Shown piece after piece: positions 5,511 to 12,367 of a stretch of DNA of 15,197 bases (within the stretch, counting starts at the first letter, position 1; each line of letters opens with the position of its first letter). The stretch comes from Solirubrobacterales bacterium. GTDB taxonomy: Bacteria; Actinomycetota; Thermoleophilia; Solirubrobacterales; Solirubrobacteraceae. Location: NCBI GenBank assembly GCA_025964065.1, contig JAOPZO010000334.1:1-15197 (forward strand). The letters are read 5' to 3'. The notes under the pieces are model-generated. The model was not told the origin of the DNA. It searched no databases and was given only the letters and a program-made list of their open reading frames with translations. The translations under genes were made by a program, and so were the position numbers.

Positions 5511-8230
5511 CGCGGGGCTCCTTCCAGGACGAGGCCGCCATCCGGCTCGGCGGCGTCCTCGACCTCCGGGTCCCCGAGGTAGGCGGCGCGGACGATGGGC
5601 GACGCCTGGACCTCGGCCGGGGTGCCGTGGAAGACGAGCTTCCCGAAGTCGAGGACGTAGATGTCGTCGCAGACGCCGAGGACGAGGGACATGTCGTGCT
5701 CCACGAGCAGGATGCCCACGCCGCGCTCCTCGACGACCCGGCGCAGGATGTGGCCGAAGCGCTCCGTCTCGACATGGTCGAGGCCGGAGGACGGCTCGTC
5801 GAGCAGGAGCAGGCGGTACGGCCCGGCGAGGCACCGCGCGAGCTCGACGAGCCGGCGCTGCCCCGTCGAGAGGTCGCCCGCCTTCAGGTGCGCGAGCCCG
5901 GTGAGCTCGCACAGCTCGAGCGCCTGCTGTGCCCGGGCGGCGACGAGGTCGCGGTCCCCGCGCCGCGGGACGACGTGGCGGAGCGGGTGGGCGCCCGCGA
6001 GGCTCCCCTCGACGCCGGCCGCCACGTTCTCTCGAACCGTGAGGGAGTCGAAGAGCTGCATGCGCTGGAAGGTGCGCCCGACGCCCGCGCGCGCCCGCGA
6101 GGCCGCGTCCCGGCGGGTGACGTCGTTCGCGGCGAGCACGACGGCGCCGCCCGTGGGCCGCCGCAGGCCCGAGAGCACGTCGAACGTCGTCGTCTTGCCG
6201 GCGCCGTTGGGGCCGATGAGCCCCGTGACCCGGCCCGTGCACGTCGCCAGGTCGAGCCCGTCGACGGCGACGAGGCCGCCGAAGCGGACTCGGACGCCCT
6301 CGGCGTCCAACGTCAGCGGAGCGACGCGCTCCACGGGAGCGGGAGCGGGCGCCTCGATGTCGTCCGGGGTGGCGGAGCCCCGGCGGAACACGCGATCGAT
6401 CGCGATCCGGACGGGCGCCGGCACCGGCGGGATGCGCCCGAGGAGCGCGAGGCCGACGGCGGTGAGGCCGAACAGCAGCGTGGTCCAGGTCTGGGTGTCC
6501 GCACCGTCGAAGTACGACGGAACGAGGATCAGCCCGAAGGCGGCGGTGAGCGCGTACCACGGCTCCCGGCCCGCGACGATGACCACGAGCGCGAACCACG
6601 TGAGCGACAGCAGCGGTTGGTACGTGTCGGCCGAGGCGGTCGTGTTCGCGACGCCGACGAGCGCGCCGGCGATGGCGGCGAGGAACGCCGAGAGGCAGAA
6701 GACCAGGACCCGCGTGATGTTCACGCTCGTGCCGTTCGTCGTCAGCGCGACCGGCGAGTCGGCGAGGCCGCGCAGCAGGCGCCCGAGCCGCCCCCGGTCC
6801 AGCGCGACGACGCCGATGAGGACGAGGACGACGAGGACCAGCACGAGCCGGTAGAAGCCCGCATCGGTGTCGAGGCCGATCCCCAGGCTCGCGGGACGGG
6901 GCTCGTCGATGCCACCCGAGTCGCCGAACATGAAGTCCTGCGTGTAGAACATGAACTGGAGCAGGATCCCGAAGCCGAACGTGGCCAGCGCGAGGTACAG
7001 GCCCGTCAGCCGGATCGCCGGGATGGAGAGCAGCGCGCCCACCGGGACGGCGACGAGGCCGGCGAGCAGCAGCGCCGGCAGCCACGGGATGCCCGCGTCG
7101 CCGGCGAACTGCGAGAACGCGACGGCGCCGATCGCGGCGAACGAGACGTGGCAGAGCGAGACCTGGCCCGACGTCCGGACGAGCAGCCCGAGCGACAGGA
7201 AGAGGATCGTCATGGCCAGCGCGACGGTCCAGTCCGTCAGATGGGACCCGGCGAAGGACGGCACGAACAGCAGCGCGACGAAGAGCACCGCACCCCCGCC
7301 GAGCTGCAGCGCCGGCGGCGCCGACCAGCCCGCCCCGCGCTGGACCACCGGGGCGGGACGCTGCGCGAGGTGACGGCGCGGCGTGAGCAGCAGGACCGCG
7401 AAGAGGATGAGGAACGGCATCGCCGACGGGATCCCCGCGAGCAGCCCGTCCGTGAAGTACTTCGTCGAGACGGCCGCGAGGACGCCCACGACGAGGCCGC
7501 CGACGAACGTCAGCGGGAGGCTCGTGAACCGCCCGATCGCCGCGGCGCCGAACGCCTGCACGACGAGCAGCGTGAGCTGCACGGGGTCGAGGGCCAGGAG
7601 CGGGACGAACATCACGCCGGAGGCGGCGGCGAGCGCGGCACCGATGATCCAGGCGGAGCGGCGAGTCGCCAGCGGTGACGTCCCCGAGAGGTCCAGGAGC
7701 TCGGAGCCGTCCACGACGGCCCGCATCGCGAGGCCCCGACGGGTCACGCGGAACGCCACCGCGAGCGCGACCGTGATGCCCGTGGCGACCAGGAACGTGA
7801 CGGCGTCGCTCCACTGGACCGTCGTCTCGCCGAGGGCGAAGTCCCCCGAAGCGAGGAACGGGTCGACGGACCGGCTCTTCTGCTGGTCGAAGAGCAGCAC
7901 GATCGCCGACTGGATGACGAGCAGGAGGCCGACGGTGCCGGTCACCTGCAGCACGAGGGCGGCACCGGAGAGGCCGCGGGCGAGGCGCTCGAGCAGCAGC
8001 CCCATGAGCGGCCCGATGACGAGGACGCAGAGACCGGCGGCGATGGGCCAGGCGAGGCCCTGGTCGACGTGCAGGACGTAGAAGGCGTAGGCGGCGACCG
8101 TCGCGAGCGCGCCGTGGGCGAAGTTGAAGACGCCCGAGGTCTTGTACGTGAGCACCAGGCCCACTCCGGCGAGGCCGTAGATGGAGCCTGCGGTGAGGCC
8201 CGCGACGATGAAGGGGAGCAGATCGGACAT
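5507..8230 (-). CDS. LivH-LivM-LivG fusion: two permease domains plus ATPase in one chain
   Basis: This 907-aa protein joins three subunits that are separate in E. coli. Residues about 1-290 are LivH-like, with the typical start GLTAGSIYGLAGVGLVL and FNFAHGALATV. About 300-615 are LivM-like (GLLVRTSGQVSLCHVSFAAIG, then LTGLYLALATFGFGILLQ). A Pro/Ala-rich linker leads to a LivG ATPase from about 638. The ATPase has Walker A GPNGAGKTTT, signature LSTGQRRLVELARC, Walker B LLLLDEPSSGLD and switch LLVEHDMSLVL. The chain supplies the whole membrane pore and one ATPase; livF supplies the other. ATG 8230 was chosen over GTG 8239 because a strong AGGGAG lies 8 bases before the ATG and overlaps the GTG. 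The preceding gene encodes the matching binding protein. Confidence 0.93.
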   Translation of the reverse strand: MSDLLPFIVAGLTAGSIYGLAGVGLVLTYKTSGVFNFAHGALATVAAYAFYVLHVDQGLAWPIAAGLCVLVIGPLMGLLLERLARGLSGAALVLQVTGTVGLLLVIQSAIVLLFDQQKSRSVDPFLASGDFALGETTVQWSDAVTFLVATGITVALAVAFRVTRRGLAMRAVVDGSELLDLSGTSPLATRRSAWIIGAALAAASGVMFVPLLALDPVQLTLLVVQAFGAAAIGRFTSLPLTFVGGLVVGVLAAVSTKYFTDGLLAGIPSAMPFLILFAVLLLTPRRHLAQRPAPVVQRGAGWSAPPALQLGGGAVLFVALLFVPSFAGSHLTDWTVALAMTILFLSLGLLVRTSGQVSLCHVSFAAIGAVAFSQFAGDAGIPWLPALLLAGLVAVPVGALLSIPAIRLTGLYLALATFGFGILLQFMFYTQDFMFGDSGGIDEPRPASLGIGLDTDAGFYRLVLVLVVLVLIGVVALDRGRLGRLLRGLADSPVALTTNGTSVNITRVLVFCLSAFLAAIAGALVGVANTTASADTYQPLLSLTWFALVVIVAGREPWYALTAAFGLILVPSYFDGADTQTWTTLLFGLTAVGLALLGRIPPVPAPVRIAIDRVFRRGSATPDDIEAPAPAPVERVAPLTLDAEGVRVRFGGLVAVDGLDLATCTGRVTGLIGPNGAGKTTTFDVLSGLRRPTGGAVVLAANDVTRRDAASRARAGVGRTFQRMQLFDSLTVRENVAAGVEGSLAGAHPLRHVVPRRGDRDLVAARAQQALELCELTGLAHLKAGDLSTGQRRLVELARCLAGPYRLLLLDEPSSGLDHVETERFGHILRRVVEERGVGILLVEHDMSLVLGVCDDIYVLDFGKLVFHGTPAEVQASPIVRAAYLGDPEVEDAAEPDGGLVLEGAPR

Positions 8231-8238
8231 CAGCGGCA

Positions 8239-8244
8239 CTCCCT
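8239..8244 (-). promoter_or_regulatory. Ribosome binding site AGGGAG deciding the start of the LivHMG fusion
   Basis: AGGGAG on the minus strand is spaced 8 bases from ATG 8230. The alternative GTG at 8239 lies inside this site and so cannot use it. Confidence 0.75.
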
Positions 8245-8257
8245 TGCGCGGACTGCC

Positions 8258-8263
8258 AGTTTA
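8258..8263 (-). promoter_or_regulatory. Candidate -10 box (TAAACT) of the livHMG gene
   Basis: TAAACT on the minus strand lies 27 bases before ATG 8230, leaving room for the AGGGAG site in a short leader. It directly abuts the AGACA-N3-TGT-N9-GTGTC element, which would then cover the -10 to -35 interval. It suggests the transporter can be transcribed apart from livJ. No good -35 box is seen. Confidence 0.35.
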
Positions 8264-8287
8264 GACATGCTGTCCACACTACGTGTC
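8263..8287. promoter_or_regulatory. Spaced element AGACA-N3-TGT-N9-GTGTC upstream of livHMG (copy 1)
   Basis: The plus strand reads AGACA, three bases, TGT, nine bases, GTGTC. The same thirteen bases with the same spacing occur at 9737-9761 upstream of livJ. The outer parts form a dyad, GACA-N16-TGTC. This is a candidate operator shared by both transcription units; the TetR protein encoded at 9887 is the nearest candidate binder. Confidence 0.45.
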
Positions 8288-8307
8288 CGCACAACACGGA
8301 GTCAAGT

Positions 8308-8331
8308 CGGACGTCCGTCCACGGACGTCCG
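8308..8331. repeat. Near-perfect 24-bp palindrome between livJ and livHMG
   Basis: Two 11-base arms (CGGACGTCCGT and its exact complement) flank a two-base centre. It could be an operator or the loopless upper part of a transcription-stopping structure. It lies 77 bp before the livHMG start and 17 bp from the larger stem-loop at 8348-8389. Its GACGTC core is common in GC-rich DNA, but arms this long are not. Confidence 0.5.
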
Positions 8332-8347
8332 GCGCCCCGGGCCCAGG

Positions 8348-8389
8348 ACGACCGAGGGCCCGGCGTTCAAGCCGGGCCCCCAGGGTCGT
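8348..8389 (-). terminator. Stem-loop after livJ, terminator or attenuator
   Basis: A perfect 9-bp stem, GGGCCCGGC (8356-8364) and GCCGGGCCC (8371-8379), closes on a six-base loop. A further 6-bp outer stem pairs ACGACC (8348-8353) with GGTCGT (8384-8389). It lies 19 bp past the livJ stop. There is no T run, as is common for actinobacterial terminators. In this place it would let livJ transcripts greatly exceed those of the downstream transporter genes, a usual arrangement for binding proteins. Confidence 0.65.
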
Positions 8390-8407
8390 GTGCGGTACCG
8401 CGCTGCG

Positions 8408-9685
8408 TCAGCCCGCGCCCAGGGCGGCGCCGATGGCCTTGGCCGTCGCGGCGTCCGGGCAGCTCACCGCGTCGGAGACGAACTTGCCGCCCTCGATCCG
8501 CTGCGGGAAGTAGCAGAGCGTCGCGCCCGGCATGCCCTTGACGAAGTTGAGCGGCGGGGACACGCCACCCAGCGTCTCGTCCTTCAGGGCGTAGAGGCCC
8601 TCGTAGAGGTCCGCCGGCTTCGACGTCGGCGTGAGCTTCGCGCTCTCGGCCGCCGCCGCGAACAGCTCCGCGCCCGCGGTCGAGAAGATGAGCGGCAGGG
8701 AGAACTGGTCCGAGTCGCGCACCTCCGGCAGCTTCTCGTCGATGAGCTTGTTGAACGCCTGCACGCCCGGGAGGTCCTCCGAGGTGTACAGGGCGTTCGA
8801 GCCCGCGAAGACGAGGCCGTCCATGACGTCGCTCTCCAGGAACGCCGAGTCGACCGTCGAGCCCGAGGCGACGTTCGTCGGCTTGTAGCCCTGCTTGTTG
8901 CAGGCCTCGGTCACGCGCGGCACGAGGTCCGAGGTGACCGCGGCGAAGAGCGCGTCCGCGCCGTCACCCTTGAGCGCGAGGCACGGTGCCGTGTAGTTCG
9001 GCGCGTTCGAGGCGATCTTCTGCCCCGTCACCTCGACGCCGGCGACCTTGCCGAGGCCCTGGAGGAGCGGAACGAGCTGCGCGCAGACGGGCGTCTCGGC
9101 GCAGTACATGACGCCGAGCTTCTTCTTGCCGGCCTTCTTCGTCTCCTGCAGCATGCCGAAGAGCATCGGGACGAGCGTCGTCCCGGACGCGAAGAAGTTC
9201 GGGTTCGTGAGGAACGCGGGGTTCGTCGAGGCGCCACCGACGACGGGGATCTTCTTCTGGGTGACGTACTTCTCCCACGCGCTCTCCTGGAAGGAGAAGG
9301 AGGAGACGATCGCGACGACCTGGTCCTCCTCGACGAGCTCCTTGACGGCCTTGAGCGCGGTGGCGGGGTTGCCCGTGTCGTCCTTGACGATGACCTCGAC
9401 GGGGTGGCCGTTGATGCCGCCCTTGGCGTTGCGGTCCTCGACCCACGCCTTCAGCACGTCGCCGCCCTTGCCGAGCGTCTTGGCCAGCGGACCGGTGTAG
9501 CCGCCGATGTTGCCGATCTTGATCGGGTCGCCCGTCGGCGCCTTCGACTCGGGGGCGGCGGTCTCTGCGGCGGCGGTGCCGGTGGACGCCGCGCCCGTCG
9601 CCTCCTCTTCATCCCCGCAGCCGGCGCCGACGGCGCTGACGGCGAGCGCTGCGCACACGGCGAGCGTCCCTCTGAGCTTGTGCAT
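8408..9685 (-). CDS. livJ: LivJ-like solute-binding lipoprotein
   Basis: This 425-aa protein is the extracytoplasmic substrate-binding partner of the Liv-type importer. A lipoprotein-style signal peptide runs to Cys23 (LAVSAVGAGC), though Gly at the -3 position of the lipobox is not ideal. An Ala/Thr/Glu-rich tether follows, then a periplasmic-binding-protein type I fold. Its start is DPIKIGNIGGYTGPLAKTL, with GGINGHPVEVIVKDD and VVAIVSSFSF in the first lobe and GLVFAGSNALYT later. ATG 9685 was chosen because GAGGGAA lies just before it; the frame runs open to 9742 but the extra residues would precede the signal peptide. It heads the transporter operon and is divergent from the TetR gene at 9887. 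The ligand is not identifiable. Confidence 0.92.
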   Translation of the reverse strand: MHKLRGTLAVCAALAVSAVGAGCGDEEEATGAASTGTAAAETAAPESKAPTGDPIKIGNIGGYTGPLAKTLGKGGDVLKAWVEDRNAKGGINGHPVEVIVKDDTGNPATALKAVKELVEEDQVVAIVSSFSFQESAWEKYVTQKKIPVVGGASTNPAFLTNPNFFASGTTLVPMLFGMLQETKKAGKKKLGVMYCAETPVCAQLVPLLQGLGKVAGVEVTGQKIASNAPNYTAPCLALKGDGADALFAAVTSDLVPRVTEACNKQGYKPTNVASGSTVDSAFLESDVMDGLVFAGSNALYTSEDLPGVQAFNKLIDEKLPEVRDSDQFSLPLIFSTAGAELFAAAAESAKLTPTSKPADLYEGLYALKDETLGGVSPPLNFVKGMPGATLCYFPQRIEGGKFVSDAVSCPDAATAKAIGAALGAG

Positions 9686-9708
9686 CAAGTTCCCTCTCTC
9701 TCTTCGAC

Positions 9709-9721
9709 CCTGCCTGGCAGG
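9709..9721. repeat. Perfect inverted repeat CCTGCC-T-GGCAGG in the livJ leader
   Basis: A 13-bp dyad lies 23 bp before the livJ start, between the upstream spaced element and the ribosome binding site. It may be an operator, or part of the 5' leader if transcription starts upstream of it. No function can be assigned. Confidence 0.4.
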
Positions 9722-9736
9722 CTGTTCACGACACTC

Positions 9737-9761
9737 AGACAAGGTGTACGACCACAGTGTC
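9737..9761. promoter_or_regulatory. Spaced element AGACA-N3-TGT-N9-GTGTC upstream of livJ (copy 2)
   Basis: This is the second copy of the element seen at 8263-8287, with identical spacing of its three blocks. A larger dyad GACACT-N20-AGTGTC (9730-9761) overlaps it. It lies between livJ and the divergent TetR gene, where one bound repressor could control both. Confidence 0.45.
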
Positions 9762-9849
9762 TAGCGGCATCGTACGCACATCGCGTAGGAGCGTGGGGAA
9801 ATGTTCGTCCAGCGCCTTCTCGCCGCCCCCGCGCGTCCGGCGTCCGCCC

Positions 9850-9855
9850 TACAGT
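9850..9855 (+). promoter_or_regulatory. Candidate -10 box (TACAGT) of the TetR gene at 9887
   Basis: TACAGT lies 31 bp before ATG 9887. A good GGAG site sits 5 bases before that ATG, so this gene should have a conventional leader. No clear -35 box is seen. Confidence 0.35.
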
Positions 9856-9886
9856 GCGCCGCTATGCGCGATCTGCCGGAGAGGCG

Positions 9887-10519
9887 ATGAGCTCCGCCCG
9901 TCGCGGCTCCTCGCGCGCCGCGCGGCGTGAGGCGGCGCTCGACCGGCTGCTGCCGGCGGCGGCGCGGCTCCTCGGCGACGGTGGGTCCTTCCGCGACCTC
10001 AGCGTGGAGCGGCTGGCGGTCGAGGCGGAGATCTCGCGCGCGTCGTTCTACATCTACTTCGAGGACAAGGCCGAGCTCCTCCGTGCGTGGTTCTCCCGCA
10101 ACGAGGACGCGGCGCGGGCCGCCACCGAGGGGTGGTGGGGGAGCGACGGCCCCGTGACGCGTGAGCAGATCCGTGACGCGCTCGCCGCGCTGAGCCGCCT
10201 GCACCGCGACCGTGCGCTCGTCGCGGCGTTCCAGGAGCTGGCCTACACCGACGATGCGCTCCGGGAGCTCCAGGCGGTCGCCTCCGCGCGGACCTTCGAA
10301 GGCCTGCACGCCCACGTGCGACGCGGGCAGGAGGAGGGCTGGGTCGATCCGACGCTCCTCCCCCGCGAGACGTCGGCCTGGCTCGCCTCCATGCTCGGGC
10401 GGATGACCCGGGAGGTCGTCCCGCGGGCGGACGACACCGACCTCGAGCCGCTGCTCGACGCCGGGGCGGAGGTCGTCTGGGCGACGCTCTACGCCCCGGC
10501 GGCGGCCCCGGCGGACTAG
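9887..10519 (+). CDS. EthR-like TetR-family regulator (A)
   Basis: This 210-aa DNA-binding repressor or activator has an N-terminal helix-turn-helix (about 36-62: LSVERLAVEAEISRASFYIYFEDKAELL). Its helical C-terminal half ends in AGAEVVWATLYAP, matching the end of EthR-like proteins and of the two TetR proteins at 11729 and 12368. EthR-like ligand pockets are usually hydrophobic. ATG 9887 was chosen for the GGAG five bases upstream; the frame is open far upstream only as antisense of livJ. It is divergent from livJ and so the best candidate for control of the transporter operon through the element at 9737-9761. Its stop shares a CTAG tetranucleotide with the stop of the convergent phosphotransferase 2. 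Confidence 0.9.
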   Translation: MSSARRGSSRAARREAALDRLLPAAARLLGDGGSFRDLSVERLAVEAEISRASFYIYFEDKAELLRAWFSRNEDAARAATEGWWGSDGPVTREQIRDALAALSRLHRDRALVAAFQELAYTDDALRELQAVASARTFEGLHAHVRRGQEEGWVDPTLLPRETSAWLASMLGRMTREVVPRADDTDLEPLLDAGAEVVWATLYAPAAAPAD

Positions 10520-11688
10520 ACCCCGACCGCCGCGAAGGAGTCGAGCTCCTCGATCGCGATCGCCGTGCGGCGGATGATCGCGAGGCAGGTCGGCACGGGC
10601 TGCATCTCGGGCTGGTAGGAGGCGCGACCGATCGTGAACGCCCAGGCGGTGTAGGCCCAGAACGCCTGCTGGCGGTAGGCCAGCAGCGCGTCGTCGTGGG
10701 AGATGCTCGGGCCGCCGTGCTGCGGGAGCTGGGTCCGGTACTCCTCGAGCAGGTCCTGCTGCCACGCGCGCCGGTCCTCGGGCTCGCAGCCCGAGTTCAT
10801 GAGGTAGGCGAAGTCGAACGCCCAGCCGCCCTGCTGCGTGGCGTGCCAGTCCGCGATGCCCATGCGGCCGTCGCGGGTCACGTAGGTCTGGCCCGCGTGC
10901 GCGTCGCCGTGCAGCAGCGTCCGCTCCATCTCGTTCGTGGCGATGTCCATCGAGCGCACCGTGCCCTCGTAGAGCCGGTCCTCCTGCCCCATCAGCGCGG
11001 CGGGCATGACCGACCTCGCGCGCTCCATGCCGACCGCGGAGCGCTTGCGGATGTCGAGGAACTGGCTCGTCATCTCGAGGTAGTCGGCCGGGGTCTTCAG
11101 GACCCCGATGGCCGGGTCGCCCCAGAACGCGCCGTGGAGCCGGGCGAGCTGGCCGGCGAGATCGAGCGCCTGCTCGCGGGTGAAGCCCGTCGTCGGCTCC
11201 AGGAACGTCGCGCCCTTCGTCGCGGCGATGTCCTCCATCACCGCGATGGAGCGCCAGGAGACGGGGTCGACCCGGCCCCAGTAGCCCTCCGGAGCCTCCA
11301 GCGTCGTCCTGCCGCGGAGGTCCGTGTAGAAGCGCGTCTCCCCTTCGAGCGCGCCGGCGCCGCCGAGGACCATCCGCTGCTTGAAGGACGTCGTGGCCTT
11401 CGTGAAGAGCTCCGTCGGGAGCCCGGCCGCCTGGCCCTCGGCGTTGTACTGCACCCGGAGGGCGACCCGCTCGGAGGTGCCGCTGCTGCCGCCGGGGTTC
11501 GAGTGGGCGAGGACCTTCGCGCCGCGCACGTCCCGGCAGAGCACGTCGGTCAACCACTCGTCCGTGAGGTCCCGGCCCGAGACCGGGACGTCCGAACGGG
11601 TGTGGACCGTGGGGGCACGAACCTTCTCGGCGACGGCGTGCGCGCCGACCACGGCGGCCCGGCCGAGCAATTGCATCTTCGCGTTCAT
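10516..11688 (-). CDS. APH/ecdysteroid-kinase-like phosphotransferase (paralog 2), altered catalytic loop
   Basis: This 390-aa paralog of the genes at 2721 and 13067 has the same order of parts: Lys97 in LFTKATTSF, hinge VMEDI (150-154), catalytic loop HGDAHAGQ (260-267) with catalytic Asp262, and the DW pair (280-281) in ADWHATQQGGWAFDFAY. The residue that is Asn in the family, and in both paralogs, is Gln267. That position normally binds the second metal ion, so activity may be weakened or metal use changed. ATG 11688 was chosen because the longer frame to 11811 overlaps the preceding TetR gene and adds no family-like sequence. A palindrome 20 bp before the ATG probably controls it. It is probably the third gene after two tandem TetR genes. 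Confidence 0.85.
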   Translation of the reverse strand: MNAKMQLLGRAAVVGAHAVAEKVRAPTVHTRSDVPVSGRDLTDEWLTDVLCRDVRGAKVLAHSNPGGSSGTSERVALRVQYNAEGQAAGLPTELFTKATTSFKQRMVLGGAGALEGETRFYTDLRGRTTLEAPEGYWGRVDPVSWRSIAVMEDIAATKGATFLEPTTGFTREQALDLAGQLARLHGAFWGDPAIGVLKTPADYLEMTSQFLDIRKRSAVGMERARSVMPAALMGQEDRLYEGTVRSMDIATNEMERTLLHGDAHAGQTYVTRDGRMGIADWHATQQGGWAFDFAYLMNSGCEPEDRRAWQQDLLEEYRTQLPQHGGPSISHDDALLAYRQQAFWAYTAWAFTIGRASYQPEMQPVPTCLAIIRRTAIAIEELDSFAAVGV

Positions 11689-11707
11689 GGTGCCGACCGT
11701 ACCCGAG

Positions 11708-11724
11708 TGGAACACCCTGTTCCA
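11708..11724. promoter_or_regulatory. Operator-like palindrome TGGAACA-CCC-TGTTCCA
   Basis: This perfect 7-3-7 inverted repeat occupies the 40-bp gap between a TetR gene and phosphotransferase 2, ending 20 bp before the latter's ATG. An AT-rich patch (AAGAAT on the minus strand, 11724-11729) next to it may serve as a -10 box. Size and placement fit a TetR-type operator on the phosphotransferase promoter. The regulators encoded at 11729 and 12368 are the natural candidates. Confidence 0.62.
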
Positions 11725-11728
11725 TTCT

Positions 11729-12364
11729 TTATCCGTCCAGGTCGTACACGCCGTGCCACACGAGCCCCGCCAGGCTTCCCGCCAGTCGCCGGCGCCCGGC
11801 GTCGTCCGCATCGCCGACGAGCTGGCTCATGCCGCGCTCGGCCATCCAGGTGATCCACCCGGCCGTCTCCTGCGGCGCGAGGTCCGCGCGGATGAAGCCG
11901 CGCCGCTGCCCCTCCTCGAGGCGGCGTGCGAGCGTCCGGTGCACGAGGTCGAAGCCGGCCCGGAACTGCGCCCGCACCCGTGGGTCGTAGGCCGAGGCCT
12001 CGACCATCGCGCCGAGCAGGGCGCCGTGGGGGACGTACGCGTCGATCGTGGTCAGGAGCTCGCGCTCGAGGCGCTCACGGGTGAGATCGGGCTCGAGCGC
12101 CCACGGGCGCATGGCCGCCTCGAGGATCCCGCCGAAGACGGGCTCGGCAAGTGCCATGAGCAGCTCGGTCTTGTCGCCGAAGTAGCGGTAGAACGTCGTG
12201 CGCGGGAGCCCCGACGCAGCGAGGATGTCGCCGACGGAGACGCCCTGGAACCCCTGGCGCTCCGCCACCAGCGCCTGCACCGCGGGCAGCAGGCGCTCGG
12301 CGAGCTCCCGGCGGCGCGCGGCCCCCCGCTCGCCTCCCGTCACCTCGTCCGCCGGGCGGGCCAT
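11729..12364 (-). CDS. EthR-like TetR-family regulator (B)
   Basis: This 211-aa protein has a helix-turn-helix at about 42-68 (VSVGDILAASGLPRTTFYRYFGDKTELL). Its ligand-binding half contains LLGAMVEASAYDPRVRAQF and ends in LAGLVWHGVYDLDG, an EthR-like ending. ATG 12364 follows the stop of the TetR gene at 12368 after three bases (TGA-GCG-ATG), so the two regulators are translationally coupled. The palindrome just past its stop lies before phosphotransferase 2, which it probably controls. It is related to, but clearly diverged from, regulators A and C, so the three need not bind the same operator. Confidence 0.9.
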   Translation of the reverse strand: MARPADEVTGGERGAARRRELAERLLPAVQALVAERQGFQGVSVGDILAASGLPRTTFYRYFGDKTELLMALAEPVFGGILEAAMRPWALEPDLTRERLERELLTTIDAYVPHGALLGAMVEASAYDPRVRAQFRAGFDLVHRTLARRLEEGQRRGFIRADLAPQETAGWITWMAERGMSQLVGDADDAGRRRLAGSLAGLVWHGVYDLDG

Positions 12365-12367
12365 CGC

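Noticed and set aside
5627..7678. 683-residue plus-strand frame opposite the transporter fusion
   Set aside because: Low-complexity Glu/Arg/Asp-rich translation, as expected from the complement of a GC-rich membrane-protein gene.
5511..8297. Minus-strand frame continuous with livF running through the fusion gene
   Set aside because: It is the wrong frame of the LivHMG gene; the translation is Arg/Pro-rich, and the real chain has clear LivH, LivM and LivG motifs in the other frame.
8069..9886. Long plus-strand frame joined to TetR A
   Set aside because: Antisense of livJ with Arg/Glu/Leu-rich translation typical of GC-rich shadow frames; the ribosome binding site supports ATG 9887.
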